Positions 17,099 to 32,000 of a stretch of DNA of 64,000 nucleotides are shown piece after piece. The translations under genes were made by a program, and so were the position numbers. Origin of the DNA: an uncultured Clostridium sp. (GTDB lineage Bacteria; Bacillota; Clostridia; TANB77; CAG-508); assembly GCA_947570695.1 (NCBI GenBank), contig CANOVB010000002.1, positions 169,992-233,991 on the forward strand. Direction: 5' to 3'. The first letter of the stretch is position 1. Every line of letters starts with the position of its first letter. The notes beneath the pieces were generated by a model. The model was given only the letters and a program-made list of their open reading frames with translations. It was not told where the DNA came from and searched no databases.

Positions 17099-20000
17099 TT
17101 ATTTCTTGCTGTCTTTGTCTTCTTCATCTTTTGCTTTATCTATTGCTCTAATTCTCATATAGATTACTAATGCTATTATAATTATTATGAATATTATTGT
17201 TAATATTATTGATGTACTTCCGGCTCTTGGTAATGCTCCACGTTTTAGAGTTCCTGGATTATTAGATGTAGTAACTTTATCTTTAGATGTATTCTTATCT
17301 AAACTATAGCTTGAACTACTGCTTCCATTTGATCCATTATTTCCGCTATTTCCGTCTGATCCATTATTTCCATTTGAACCGTTATTTCCATTATTGCCAT
17401 TATTTCCAGTGAATTTATTTATAAAGTTCTTTATGCTTGATCCACCACTATTGCTGTTATCCCCATTATTTGAACTTCCTCCGTTATTGCTATTTCCATT
17501 GTTGCTACTTCCGTTTCCTCCATTGTTATTTCCACCATTATTATTATTATTATTGTTGTTATTGTTGTTATTGTTGTTATTGTTATCATTATTATTGTTA
17601 TTATCTGTTTCTTTTACTTTATCATAATAGTATATTACTGTAATCTCTTCTACTGTCATTTTTCCTGATGTGTTTTGAGAATTATCTACAATTTCATATC
17701 CTTTTATTGTTTTTCTTGTTGCATCATATTTTTCTCCTTGGTGTCCATTTATTACTGTATCTTCTGCTAATTTTTCTCCTGTTACTTTGTATCTGTATTC
17801 TACAATAACTATTGCTTTTCTTACATATTGATATTTTACTATTATTTGTCCTTTTGTCATTGTTCCTTTTCTGTTTTGTGGCATTAAACTTTCTACTATA
17901 TCATATCCATCAAATGTTCTTGGACTTGTCTCATATTCTGTTCCTTCATCTCCGCCATAGTATGTATCTTCTGCTAATTTCTCTCCTGTTATTGCATCTA
18001 CATGCATTTCTATTACACCTTCTGATTCATGTACGTAGTAGTATCTTACTATTATTATGTTTTCTACTTTTCCTTCTCCATTTACTACTGGTTTCATTTC
18101 TCCTGCTGTGTTTGGTGTTGTCTCTACTAGTTTGTATTTCTCAAATGTTTTTTCTTCTGTTGTGTAACTATCTCCTTCATGTCCTTTTATTGTTATTGTT
18201 CCTGCTAATCTTGCATCTGTTACTTTGTCTATATATTCTACTACTACTGTTATTCTTCTTATGTAATAGTATTCAACTACTATCTGCTCTCTTGTCATTT
18301 CTCCATCTGGGTTTTCTGGTAATCTTTCTTCTACTACATCATATCCTTCAAAGTTCTTTGCTCTTACCGCATATCTGTCTCCTTCATCTCCTGTATGTAT
18401 TGTTTGAGCTTCTATTAGTTCTCCTGTCTTAATGTCTATGTGTCTTTCTATTACTCCTCCTGCTTTGTGTACATAATAGTATCTTACTACTGTTTCTGTT
18501 GTTAGGCTTCCTTCTCCATCTGCTTTTACTTCCATCTTTCCTTTTGCATTTTCTGGATACATTTCTTTTATTACTGAGTATTCTTCTGATGTTAATTCTG
18601 TTGTGTTATATTCATCTCCTTGGTGTCCACTTATAATTTGTTCTCCTATTAGTTCTCCTGTTGCTCTTTCTATATGTTCTACTCGTACACTTGCTCTTCT
18701 TACATAGTAGTAACTTACTTCTATTAAGTCTATTTCCATTATTCCTTCTGCATTTTCTGGATAGTATTCTTCTACTAGGTCATATCCTTCTTCTGTAAAG
18801 TCTTCTGGTGCTGTCTCATATTCGTCTCCTTCATTTCCTTCATATAGCTCTTGACCTAATAATTCATTTGTTACTATGTCTATGTATTTTACTAATACTC
18901 CCTCTGAAATCGCTTCATAATAGTAGTTTAGTTCTATTGTTTCTTTTGTCATTATTCCTGATGCTTCTTCTGGTACTTCCACTAATACATATCCTTCTAT
19001 GTCTTGTGGTTTTGTTTCAAATTCGTCTCCTACTTTTCCTTCGATTTCTTCTGTTACCATTACTTCTTTGCTGTTTGCGTCTATATGATTTACTATTACT
19101 TTTGCTTTTTGTTTATAGTAGAATATTACTTCTATCTCTTCTCTTGTCATTGTTCCTGTTACATTCAAACTTGATTCTATAAATACGTAGTTTTCTATTT
19201 CTTTTGCTTCTACTGCATATTTTGCTCCTTCATAGCCTTCTATTACTTCTGTTTCTATTACTTCATTATTTTCATCTACATATTTTACGATTACCCTACT
19301 ATTTATTGCATAGTAATATGTTTTTACTTGTACTTCTTCTGTAAAATATCCTCCTACTTCTTCTGGTCTTTCTATTAATGTATATCCTTCTATTTCTTTG
19401 TCTTCTAAGATATATTCATCAAATACTTTTCCTTCTATTCTTTCTTGCTCTGCTATTTCTTCTTTGCTTGATATATCTATATATTTTACTATTACTTCTG
19501 CATCTTTTCTTACATAGTATACATTTATTACATTTGCTTCATTATTATCTGTTATTGTTAATGGTAAGTTTTCTACTTTTTCAAGTATGAATCCATCTCT
19601 TGGTCTTTCATTATATGTGTTTATTACTTCTTCATATTTTGCTGTTTTTGTTTCTGTTACTTCATCATCTTTTATTCCATCATAATAGTAATTTACTGTA
19701 TAGCCATAGCTTTCTTTTGCGTAATATACTTTAATTACATTTAATAATTCATTATCTGTAATTGTTAATGGTGAATTTTCTACTCTTTCTAGTTTATATC
19801 CTTTTATAGTCTTATCTACATATTCTGTTATTTGTGCTCCATATTCACCTTTTAAGTTTTCTGTCTTAGACTCGTCTTTTGTTCCATCATAGTAGTATTC
19901 TACAGTATATCCAAATTTTTCTTTTACATAGTATACTTTGATTATATTGTTTTCTGCCTTTTCACTTACTTTTAATGGTAAGTTCTCTACTTTTTCTAAC

Positions 20001-23000
20001 TCATAACCTTTTTCTACTTTGTTTTCATATTCGTTAATTTCTGTATCAAATTTTGCTTTTCCTTTTACAGTCTTAGATTCATCTTTTGTTCCACTATAGT
20101 AGTATTCAATCATGTAGTCAAATTCACCTTTTACATAATATACCTTAATTATTGTTCCATTTTCTACTGTTTTTGGTAATTCTGTAACTGTTTCTTCTCC
20201 TACTTTAATACTATCTAAAGTATATCCTACATATTTATCTGTTATATTTACATCTTCAACTGTCAAAGTATCTGGAGCTAGAACTTGAACTGTTACTGTA
20301 TGAGGTGTTTCTTCAGCTTTTTCTCCATCTTTATAATATTCTATTGTGTAACTTAATTGTTTAGTTTTTTCATCATCTAATACATAGTAGATATTTAAGA
20401 TGTTTTCATTTACTCCAATAGTTAATACTTCTTTATCGCTACTATCAAATTTATGTCCTGTTATCTCAACTATCTCATCTTTTGCTTGAATTTGTTCTTT
20501 ATATGTTTTTCCAGTTACAGTTTTTTCAGTTCTTAATTGTTTATTTGTTCCTTTTTCTAGATATCTTACTGTATAGCTTAAATCTGTTCTTATTGTATAT
20601 GTAAATGTTACTTCACCTTGAGTTACACCAATTATAATTTCTTTAGTTGGCTCATCTGGTACATATCCTTCTCTTTCTGGTGCCTCTACTACTACTTTGT
20701 CACCATATTTTTGTCCTTCTATTACTTTTTCTACTTCATTTCCGTTTTCATCTACATATTTGATTGTATAGCTTAGGTCTGTTCTTACTTTATATGTAAA
20801 TATTACTTCATTTCCTGTTACTTTTATTGTTATTTCTTTTGCTGTTTCCTCTGTTGTATACCCTTCAATTTGCTCTACTTCAACATTTACTTTAGTTCCA
20901 AATGTTTGATTTTCTACTGTCTTAGAAGGTTTTATTTCTTTTCCTGTTTCATCTACATATTTTACTGTATAGCTTAAGTCTGTTCTTGGTTTATATGTGA
21001 AGTTTACTTCATTTGTTATTCCTATGATGATTTCTTTTGTAGCTTCATCTGGTACATATCCTTCTCTTTCTGGTGCCTCTACTACTACTTTATCACCATA
21101 TTTTTGTCCTTCTATTACTTTTTCTACTTCGTTTCCGTTTTCATCTACATATTTGATTGTTACTTTTAAGTCTTCTCTTGCTTTATATGTAAATATTACT
21201 TCGTTTCCTGTTACTTTTATTGTTATTTCTTTGCTTGCTTCTAATACATTGTATCCATCTATATTTTTAGCATTTACTGTTACTGTTTCATTATATGTTT
21301 GATTTTCTACTATTTCTGAAGGACTTATTTCTTTTCCTGCCTCATCTACATATTTTACTGTATAACTTAAGTCTGTTCTTGGTTTATATGTAAAGTTTAC
21401 TTCATTTGTTATTCCTATGATGATTTCTTTTGTAGCTTCATCTGGTACATATCCTTCTCTTTCTGGTGCCTCTACTACTACTTTATCACCATATTTTTGT
21501 CCTTCTATTACTTTTTCTACTTCGTTTCCATTTTCATCTACATATTTAATTGTTACTTTTAAGTCTTCTTTTGCTTTATACGTGAATACAACTTCATTTC
21601 CTGTTACTTGTATTGTTATTTCTTTTCCTGTTTCTTCTGTTGTATATCCTTCAATTTGTTCTACTTCAACAGTTACTTTAGTTCCAAATATTTGATTTTC
21701 TACTATCTTAGAAGGTTTTATTTCTTTTCCTGTTTCATCTACATATTTTACTGTATAGCTTAAGTCTGTTCTTGCTTTATATGTAAATGCTATTTCATTT
21801 CCACTTAAACCTATTTTTATTGACTTAGTAGATACTTCTAAAGTATATCCTTCAATATCACTTGCATTTACTGTTACTGTTTCATTATATGTTTGGTTTT
21901 GTACTGTTTCTGAAGGTTTTATTTCTTTTCCTGCCTCATCTACATATTTTACTGTATAACTTAAGTCTGTTCTTGGTTTATATGTAAAGTTTACTTCATT
22001 TGTTATTCCTATGATGATTTCTTTTGTAGCTTCATCTGGTACATATCCTTCTCTTTCTGGTGCCTCTACTACTACTTTATCACCATATTTTTGTCCTTCT
22101 ATTACTTTTTCTACTTCGTTTCCGTTTTCATCTACATATTTGATTGTTACTTTTAAGTCTGTTCTCTTTGTATATATAAATGTTACTTCATTTCCTGATA
22201 CTTTTATTGTTATTTCTTTTACACTTGGGGTTACATATCCAGCTATTTCAGTAGGTGTTACTGTTACTGTTTCATTATATGTTTGATTTTCTACTGTTTC
22301 TGAAGGTTTTATTTGTTTTGAATCTTCATCTACATATTTTATTGTATAACTTAAATCTGTTCTTGGTTTATATGTGAAGTTTACTTCATTTGTTACTCCT
22401 ATAATGATTTCTTTTGTAGCTTCATCTGGTACATATCCTTCTCTTTCTGGTGCCTCTACTACTACTTTATCACCATATTTTTGTCCTTCTATTACTTTTT
22501 CTACTTCATTTCCATTTTCATCTACATATTTAATTGTTACTTTTAAGTCTTCTCTTGCTTTATATGTAAATGTTACTTCATTTATTAATCCTATAGTTAT
22601 TTGTTTTGCTGTTTCTTCTGTTGTGTATCCTTCAAGCTGTTCTACTTCAACAATTACTACTGCACCAAATGTTTGATTTCCAACAACTTTTGCTTGTTTA
22701 ATTTCTTTTCCAGCTTCATCTATATATCTTACTGTGTAACTTAAATCTGTTCTCTTTGTATATGTAAATGTTATCACATTTTCTCCTGATGTTAATTTTA
22801 ATGATTTTGCTGCTTCGTCTACATTATATCCATTAATTGTTATTGCATTTTCTGTTACTTGCTCACCAAATATTTTGTTTTCTACTGTTTTTGAAGTACT
22901 TAATTCGTTTCCTTCACTGTCTACATATCTTACTGTATAGCTTATATCTGTTCTCTTTGTATATGTAAATGTTATTACGTTTCCTGTTACTTTTATTGTT

Positions 23001-26000
23001 ATTGATTTATTCTCTGCGTCAGGAACATATCCATCTACTGAAACAGCATTTTCTGTTACTTGCTCCTTAAATGTCTTATTATTTACTGTTTTTGATTCTG
23101 CTAATTCGTTTCCAGCTTCATCTAAGTATCTTACTATATAACTTAAATCTGTTCTCTTTGTATAGTAGAATGTGATTACGTTATCAGATACTCCTATTGT
23201 TATACTTTGTGATGTTTCTTCTGGTTTGTTGTATCCTTCTATTTCTATTGCTTCTTCTGTTACTAATTCTTTAAATGTCTTATTGTTTACTACCTTTTCT
23301 TCTGCTAGTTTTGCTGCATCAGGATTTTCTATATCTTTTTCTAAATATCTTACTATATAACTTAAGTCTGTTTTCTTTGTATAGTAGAAGATTATTTCAT
23401 TTCCAGACACTCCTATTGTTATACTTTGTGTACTTTCTCCTGATTTATTATATCCAGGGATATCTATTGCATTTTCTGTTACACTTTCTTCAAATGTTTG
23501 TCCATTTACTGTTTTCTCTTCTGCAAGTTTTGCTGCATTTGGATCTTCTATTCCTTTTTCTAAGTATTTAACTGTGTAGCTTAAATCTGTTCTCTTTGTA
23601 TAATAGAAGATTATCTCATTTCCTTCTGTAGAAATTGTTATTGTTTGTGTTGTAACTTCTGGTTTGTTATATCCAGGAATATCTATAGCATTCTCTGTTA
23701 CAGTATTTCCAAATTTTTGTCCTACTTTTGTAGTTACTTTCAATTCTTTATTGCTTCCCTTTTCTAAGTGTTTTACTGTGTATGTTAAATCTGATTTTGC
23801 TGCATAGAAGAATATTATTTCATTTTCTTTATCTTCTATTGTTATTGTTGCTTTTGATGGTTCTAATTTATTATATCCTTCTATTTCTATTGCATTTTCT
23901 GTTACTTCTTCTTTAAATGTCTTATTTCCTACTACTTTTGCTTCATGTAATACTGTATTATTTGTATTATCTTCATCATTATCTTTTAATAAGTATTTAA
24001 CTGTATAACTTAAATCAGTCTTAATAGTATATGTAAATGTTATTTCATTTCCTGATACTTTTATTGTTATAGATTTTGTTGTTTCACCTGTTTTATTATA
24101 TCCAGGAATGTCTATTGCATTTTCTGTTACTTCACTTGCAAATACTTGATTTACTTCTTGTTTGCTTTCAGCAATTTCTTTTCCTGACTCATCTACATAT
24201 TTAACTGTGTAGCTTAAATCTGATTTTTTAGTATAGTTAAATATAATTTCATTTGTAGCTGTTCCAATTACTAATGTTTTTTCTTTGCTATCAACATTAT
24301 ATCCTTCTATTTCTTCTGCTGTTTCTTTTACAATTTCTTCAAATGTTTTATTATTTACTGTTTTTGTCTCTGCTAATTCTTTTCCAGTTTCATCTAAGTA
24401 CTTAACTGTATAGCTTAAATCTGTTCTCTTTGTGTAATATACTTTAATTGTGTTTTCAATTACACTTCCTGTTAATACAAGTGGTGTATTATCTACTTTT
24501 GATAATATGTAACCATCCGCTTTATTGGCTTGTACTTTTTCATCTATGTTTGCATCTGTTATTACATTACCTTTTATGTCATCAATATCTGTTGTTCTTT
24601 CATTATCAATTTCATTTTCATAATAGAATTCAATTCTATATTTTACATTATCTTCTTCTTTTGGTGTTACTACATAATATACTCTAATTACATTATCTTC
24701 TACATTCTCGCTTACTGTTAATGGTAAGTTTAATGTACTTACTGAAATTGTATCTTGAGCTTTATGTGCTTCTATATTTTGAGCTATTGTTTCACTTGTA
24801 ACTTCAGCTCCTACTTCTGATACTAGAAGTTCTGTAATTGAATTATTCTTTTCACCATTATAGTAGTATTCAATTCTATATCCTACTTTAGTATTTTCTA
24901 CTTCTTCTTTTGGTCCATCTGGATTTTCTGGATCTACTGGTACTTCTATTTTCTTACTTACATAGAATACTTTAATTGCATTGTTATCTATGTTTTCACT
25001 TGCTATTAATGGCGCATTAACTATTGTTAATAGTTTATAACCCTCTTTTACATTGCTTGTAGCTTTAGTTTCTATTTCAGCTTTTGTAATTTCTCTTCCG
25101 ATTTCTGTTTCTATTAACTCTGTTTTGCTATTATCTAATTTATTATCATAATAGTATTCTACTCTATATCCAGCTACTTTATTATCTTCTTCTTTACTTG
25201 GTCCATCTGGATCTTCTGGATCTACTGGTACTGTTATTGTTGCTTTTACGTAATATACTTTTATTACATTGTTTTCAATATTTTCTTCTGCTATAATTGG
25301 TGCATTTACTATTGTAAGTAATTTATATCCTTCTTTAGTATTTGTTTCTACTTTTGCATTTATTGTTTCTCTACTTATTGTTGCTCCGATTTCTGTTTCT
25401 ATTAATTCTGTTTTACTATTATCTAATATTTTATCATAGTAGTATTCTACCTTATATCCAACTTTGTTATTATCTACTTCATGTTTTGGTCCATCTGGAT
25501 TAGAAGGGTCTACTGGTACCTCTATCTTCTCTTTTACATAATATACTTTTATTACATTATTTTCGATATTTTCACTTGCTACTAATGGTGTATTTATTAC
25601 AGATAATACTTTATATCCACTTAATTTATTACTATCTACTTTTATTTGTTCTTTTGATATTGTTGTTCCTATTTCTACTTCAACTAATTCTGTTCTTGTA
25701 TTATCTATATTACTGTCATAATAGTATTCTACTCTATATCCTACTTTGTTGTTTTCTATTTCATGAGTTGGTCCATCTGGATTTTCTGGATCTACTGGTA
25801 CTGTCACCATCTCTTTTGCATAGTATACTTTTATTACATTATTATCAATGTTTTGACTTGCAACTAATGGTACATTTACTATTGTTAATAATTTGTATCC
25901 TTCTTTATTATTAGCATCTACTTTTATTTGTTCTTTTGATATTGTTGTTCCTATTTCTGTTTCAATAAATTCTGATTTATTATTATCCAATTTATTATCA

Positions 26001-29000
26001 TAATAATATTCAACCTTATATCCTACTTTACTATTTGGTATTTCTTGTGTTGGTCCATCTGGATTAGAAGGGTCTACTGGTACTGTTACCATCTCTTTTA
26101 CATAGTATACTTTTATTACGTTTTCTTCTACTTTATCTGATACTTTTAGAGGCGAATTTACTAAGGCTAATAGTTTGTATCCTTCTTTACTATTGGCTTC
26201 TAATTTTGTATTTAATTCTTCTTTTGTTACTATATCTCCTGAATTTACTATTCCTAATTCTGTTCTTGAGTTATCTAATTTGTTATCATAATAGTATTCT
26301 ATTCTATATGCTAATTTATTATTGTCTACTTCGTGTGTTGGTCCATCTGGATTTTCTGGATCTACTGGTACTGTTATTTTTTCTTTTACATAGAATACTT
26401 TTATTACATTGTTATCTATATCACTATCTATTGTTAATGGTGCATTTACTATTGTAAATAATTTATATCCGTCTTTTATATTTGCTACTACTTTTATTCC
26501 GATATCTTCATTTGAGATAACTGTTCCAATTTCTTCTTCTACAAGTTCTGTTTTTGAGTTATCTATTTGCTCATCATAATAGTATTCTACTCTATATCCT
26601 AATCTGTTATTTGGTATTTCGTGTGTTGGTCCATCTGGATTTTCTGGATCTACTGGTACTGTTATTACTTCTTTTGCATAATATACTTTAATTACATTAT
26701 TATCAACATTTTCTGATGTTGTAAGTGGAGTATTTACTATATTTAATAATTTGTAACCTTCTAACTTGTTATTATTTGCTTTTTCAACTATTACATCTTT
26801 TTCAATTACTTTGTTAATTTCTGTTTCTATCAACTCTGTTTTTTCATTGTTTATTTCATTTTCATAATAGTATTCTACTTTGTATGCCACTTTATTGTTT
26901 GGTATTTCTTTTTGCTCTCCATCTGGATTAGAAGGGTCTACTGGTACTGTTATAGTTTCTTTTACATAGTAAACTCTAATTACGTTATTTTCAATATTTT
27001 CACTTGTTACTAGTGGAGCATTTACTATTGTAAGTACTTTATATCCATCTATTATATTTGCAACTACTTTTGTTCCTATATCTTCTTTAGAAATTGTTGC
27101 TCCAATTTCTGTTTCTACTAATTCTGTTCTTGTATTATCTATTTTGTTTTCATAGTAGTATTCAACTCTGTATCCCACCTTATTATTTGGTATTTCATGT
27201 GTTGGTCCATCTGGAATACTTGGGTCTACTGGTACTGTTATCATTTCTTTTGCATAATATACTTTTATTATGTTATTATCTATATTTTCTTCTACTACTA
27301 ATGGAGCATTTACTATTGTAAGTACTTTATATCCATCTAATTTATTTATTTCAGCTTTTGCTAATACTTGTTCTTTAGTAATTAAGCTTCCTTTTTCTAC
27401 TTCAAATAATTCTGATTTGTTATTGTCTAATTTATTGTCATAATAGTATTCTACTTTATAACCTACTCTGTTATTTACTATTTCATGTGTTGGTCCATCT
27501 GGATTTTCTGGATCTACTGGTACTGTTATTACTTCTTTTGCATAATATATTTTAATTACATTTTCTGAAACATCTTCTGATACTTTTAGAGGCGCATTTA
27601 CTAAAGCTAATAGTTTATATCCTTCTTTACTATTTGCCATTGCCTTTGTATTTATTTCTTCTTTACTAATAACTGTATCTTTTTCTGTTTCTAATACTTC
27701 TGTTTTTGTATTATCTATTATTTTATCATAATAGTATTCAATTCTATATCCAGCTGTATTGTTTGGTATTTCCTTTTGTTCTCCATCTGGATTTTCTGGA
27801 TCTACTGGTACTGTTATCATTTCTTTTACATAGTAGATCTTAATTACATTATTTTCTACTTCTTTATCTGCTGTAAGTGGTGCATTTACTATAGCAAATA
27901 CTTTATATCCTTCTTGTTTGTTATCTTGTGCTTTTATTTCCATAGCTTCTTTGCTAATTATATCACCAATTTTTGCTTCAATTAATTCTGTTCTTTCATT
28001 ATTTATTGCATTATCATAGTAGTATTCTACTCTATATGCAATTTTATTATTTTCTATTTCTTCTGTTGGTCCGTCTGGTTCATCTGGATTTACTGGCACT
28101 GTTATCTTTTCTTTTATGTAATATACTCTAATTACATTATTATCAACATTTTCTCCAGCTACTAATGGTAGATTTGTTATTGTTAATAATTTATATCCGT
28201 CTTTTCTATTTTCATCTACTTTTATATCCTCTTTACTTATTGTATCACCTATTTGTGCCTCATATAACTTTGTTCTTGAGTTATCTATTTGCTCATCATA
28301 GTAGTATTCTACTCTATATCCAACTGCTTTGTTGTCTTCTTCTTTAGTTGGACCATCTGGATCATCAGGATTTACTGGTACTGTTACTTTTTCTTTAATG
28401 TAGTATACTTTAATTACATTATTATCAGTTTCTCCTGCTACTAATGGTGCATTTACCACTGAAAGTATTTTATATCCTTCTTTTAAGTTATTTTGAGCCT
28501 TTTCTATTGCCTCTGCTTTGCTTATTATTGTTCCCGGATTTACTTGTACTAATTCTGTTTTACCATTATCTATTTCATCTTCATAATAATATTCTATTCT
28601 GTATCCTACTTTTGTATTTTCTACTATTTCTCCACCTGGTACTAATTCTATTTTTTCTTTTACATAGTAGATTTTAATTACATTATTTTCAATATTATCA
28701 CTTATAGAAAGCGGTGCATTTACTATACTTAGTACTTTATATTCATTTCCTTTTCCTGCTTCTGCTTTGGCTTCTATTACAGATTTTTCAATTATTGTTC
28801 CTATTTGTGTTTCAATTAATTCTGTTTTACTATTATCTATTTTGTCTTCATAATAGTATTCTATTCTGTATGCTGCTATATTGTTTTCTACTACTTCTCC
28901 ACCTGGTACTAATTCTATTTTCTCTTTTACATAGTAGATTTTAATCACATTATTTTCAACATTTGCTTGTACTTTTAATGGTGAATTTACTGATGTAAGA

Positions 29001-32000
29001 ACTTTATATCCTTCTACTAAATTATTCTTTGCTTTTTCATCTATTGCTTCTTTAGTTACTATTTCGTCAATTCTTGCTTCAACTATTTCTGTTCTTGAGT
29101 TATCTATTTTATTATCATAATAGTATTCTACTCTGTATCCTACTTTTGTATTTTCTATTTCTTCATCTGGTCCAATATTAATCATTTTACTTATGTAATA
29201 TACCTTAATTGCATTATTATCAATATTTTCTCCTGCTGTTAAAGGAACATTTACTATTGTTAATAGCTTATATGCATCTTTTAAGTTATTATTTGCTTTT
29301 GCTTCTATTTCTGCTCTTGTTACAACAGTTCCTTTTGAAACTTGTACTATTTCTGTTTCTGCATTATTTATATTGTTATCATAATAATACTCAATTCTAT
29401 ATCCTACTGTTTCATTTTCTACTGGATCTACTGGTTTTTCTGGATTATCTGGATCTATTGGTCCAGGAATTGTTGTTTTTACGTAATATACTTTAATTAC
29501 ATTGTTGTCTATTTCATTACTTGCTGTTAATGGTGCATTTACTATTGTAAGTAGTTTATATCCTTCTTTGTTATTTACTGCTGCCTTTGCTTCTATGTCT
29601 GCTTTTGCAATAACATTTCCTATTTCTGTTTCAACTAATTCTGTTTTACTATTATCTATTTTATCTTCATAGTAGTATTCTATTCTATATCCTACTTTTG
29701 TATTTGGCACTGGAGCTGGATTTGGATCCTCTGGTGTTGGTTCTACTGTTATTTCTTTTAATACATAATATACTTTAATTACATTATTATCTATATCAGC
29801 AGTCGCTGTGTATGGTGCATTTATTATTGTTAATAGTTTATATCCTTCTTTTAAATTTTCTACTGCTTTTTCTTCAATTTGTAATCTTGTTATAATTGTA
29901 TCTTTTTCTACTTGTACTAATTCTGTTTTTTCGTTATCTATTTTATTTTCATAATAGTATTCTATTCTATATCCTACTTTTGTATTTGGTACTGGAACTA
30001 CTGGTGCATCTGGATCTTCTGGATCTGGCTCACCTGGTATCATTTCTGATACATAGAATATTTTAATTACATTGTTTTCAATATTTTCTGTTACTTTTAA
30101 AGGCGCATTTACCAAGGCTAATAGTTTATATCCTTCTTTACTATTGGCTTCTAATTTTGTATTTAATTCTTCTCTACTTATTTCTGTTCCTTTTTCTGTT
30201 TCTATTAACTCTGTTTTACTATTATCTATTTTATCATCATAGTAATATTCAATTCTGTATGCTGTTTTGTTTATATCTATTGGTTCATCTGGGTTTTCTG
30301 GATTTGCTTTTACATAATAAATTTTAACTACGTTATTATCGATGTCTTCACTTACTATAAGTGGTGCATTTATTATTGTAAATAATTTATATCCATTTAC
30401 TTTATTTGTTTCTGCTTTTGCTTCTATTTCTGCTTTTGTTATTTTAGTATCTTTTTCTGCTTCTAATAATTCTGTTTTTCCATTATTTATTATATTATCA
30501 TAGTAATATTCAATTCTATATGCAAATTTATTGCTATCTGGATCATCTGGATTTGTTTTTGTTACATAGAATATTTTAATTACGTTATTATCGATGTCTT
30601 CGCTTACTGTAAGTGGCGCATTTACTAATGTAAATAATCTATATCCTTCTAATATTCCGCTGGCTGCTTTTGCTTCTATATCCTCTTTTGATATTACTGT
30701 TCCTTTTTCTGCTTCATATAATTCTGTTTTTCCATTATTTATTTCATTATTATAGTAATATTCAATTCTATATGCAAATTTTTCTGGTTCTTCTGGATTA
30801 TTTGTTACATAGAATATTTTAATTACATTATTTTCAACATCTTCACTTACTGTAAGTGGCGCATTTACTAATGTAAATAATCTATATCCATCCACTATTC
30901 CACTGGCTGCTTTTGCTTCTATATCTTCTTTTGATATTACTGTTCCTTTTTCTGCTTCTAATAATTCTGTTTTTTCATTATCTATTTCATTGTCATAGTA
31001 ATATTCAATTCTATAAGCAAATTTATCATTTTCATCTGGGTTTTCTTCATTTTTTGTTACATAGTAAACTTTAATTACGTTATTTTCAATTTTATCTCCA
31101 ACTGTTAATGGTACATTTAGTATTGTAAATAATCTATATCCTTCTTTAATGTTTCTATCTGCTTTTGCTTCTATTTCTGCTTTTGAAATTACTGTTTCTT
31201 TATCTGCTTTTAATAATTCTGTTTTTTCATTATCTATTTCATTATCATAGTAATACTCAACTCTATATCTTGTTTCTAATATTGGTACTTCTGGATCTGG
31301 ATTTTCTGGAATTGTTTCATAATACACTCTAATTACGTTATTATCAATATTTTCTCCAACTGTTAGAGGTGCATTTGTTATTATTAATACTCTAAATCCA
31401 TCAATTAAATTCTTTTCTGCTTTTGCTTCTATTTCTGATTTGCTAATTACTGTTTCTTTTTCTACTTCATATAATTCTGATTTTTCATTATTTATTACAT
31501 CATCATAATAGTATTCAATTCTGTATCCTACTTTTGTATTTGGCACTGGTGTTGGTGTTGGATTTTCTGGTGTTGGATCTACTGTTATCATAGATAATTT
31601 GTAATATACTTTTATTACGTTATTATCTACATTCTCAGAAATTAAAAGTGGTGCATTTATTATATTTAAGAATTCATATCCTTCTTTATTGTTAGTTTCT
31701 GCTTTTGCTTTAATCTCTTCTTTTGAAATTTTTGTTCCAACTTCTACTTCATAGCTTTCCGTTTTTTCGTTATCTATTGCATTTTCATAGTAATATTCAA
31801 TTCTATAAGCTACTTTTGTATTTGGAATAGGAGTTGGTGTTGGGTTTTCTGGTGTTGGATCTACTGTTATCATAGATAATTTGTAATATACTTTTATTAC
31901 GTTATTATCAATATTTTCACCTACTGTAAGTGGTGCATTTACTATATTTAAGAATTCATATCCATCTTTACTATTTTTTATAGCTTTTTCTTGGATTGTT

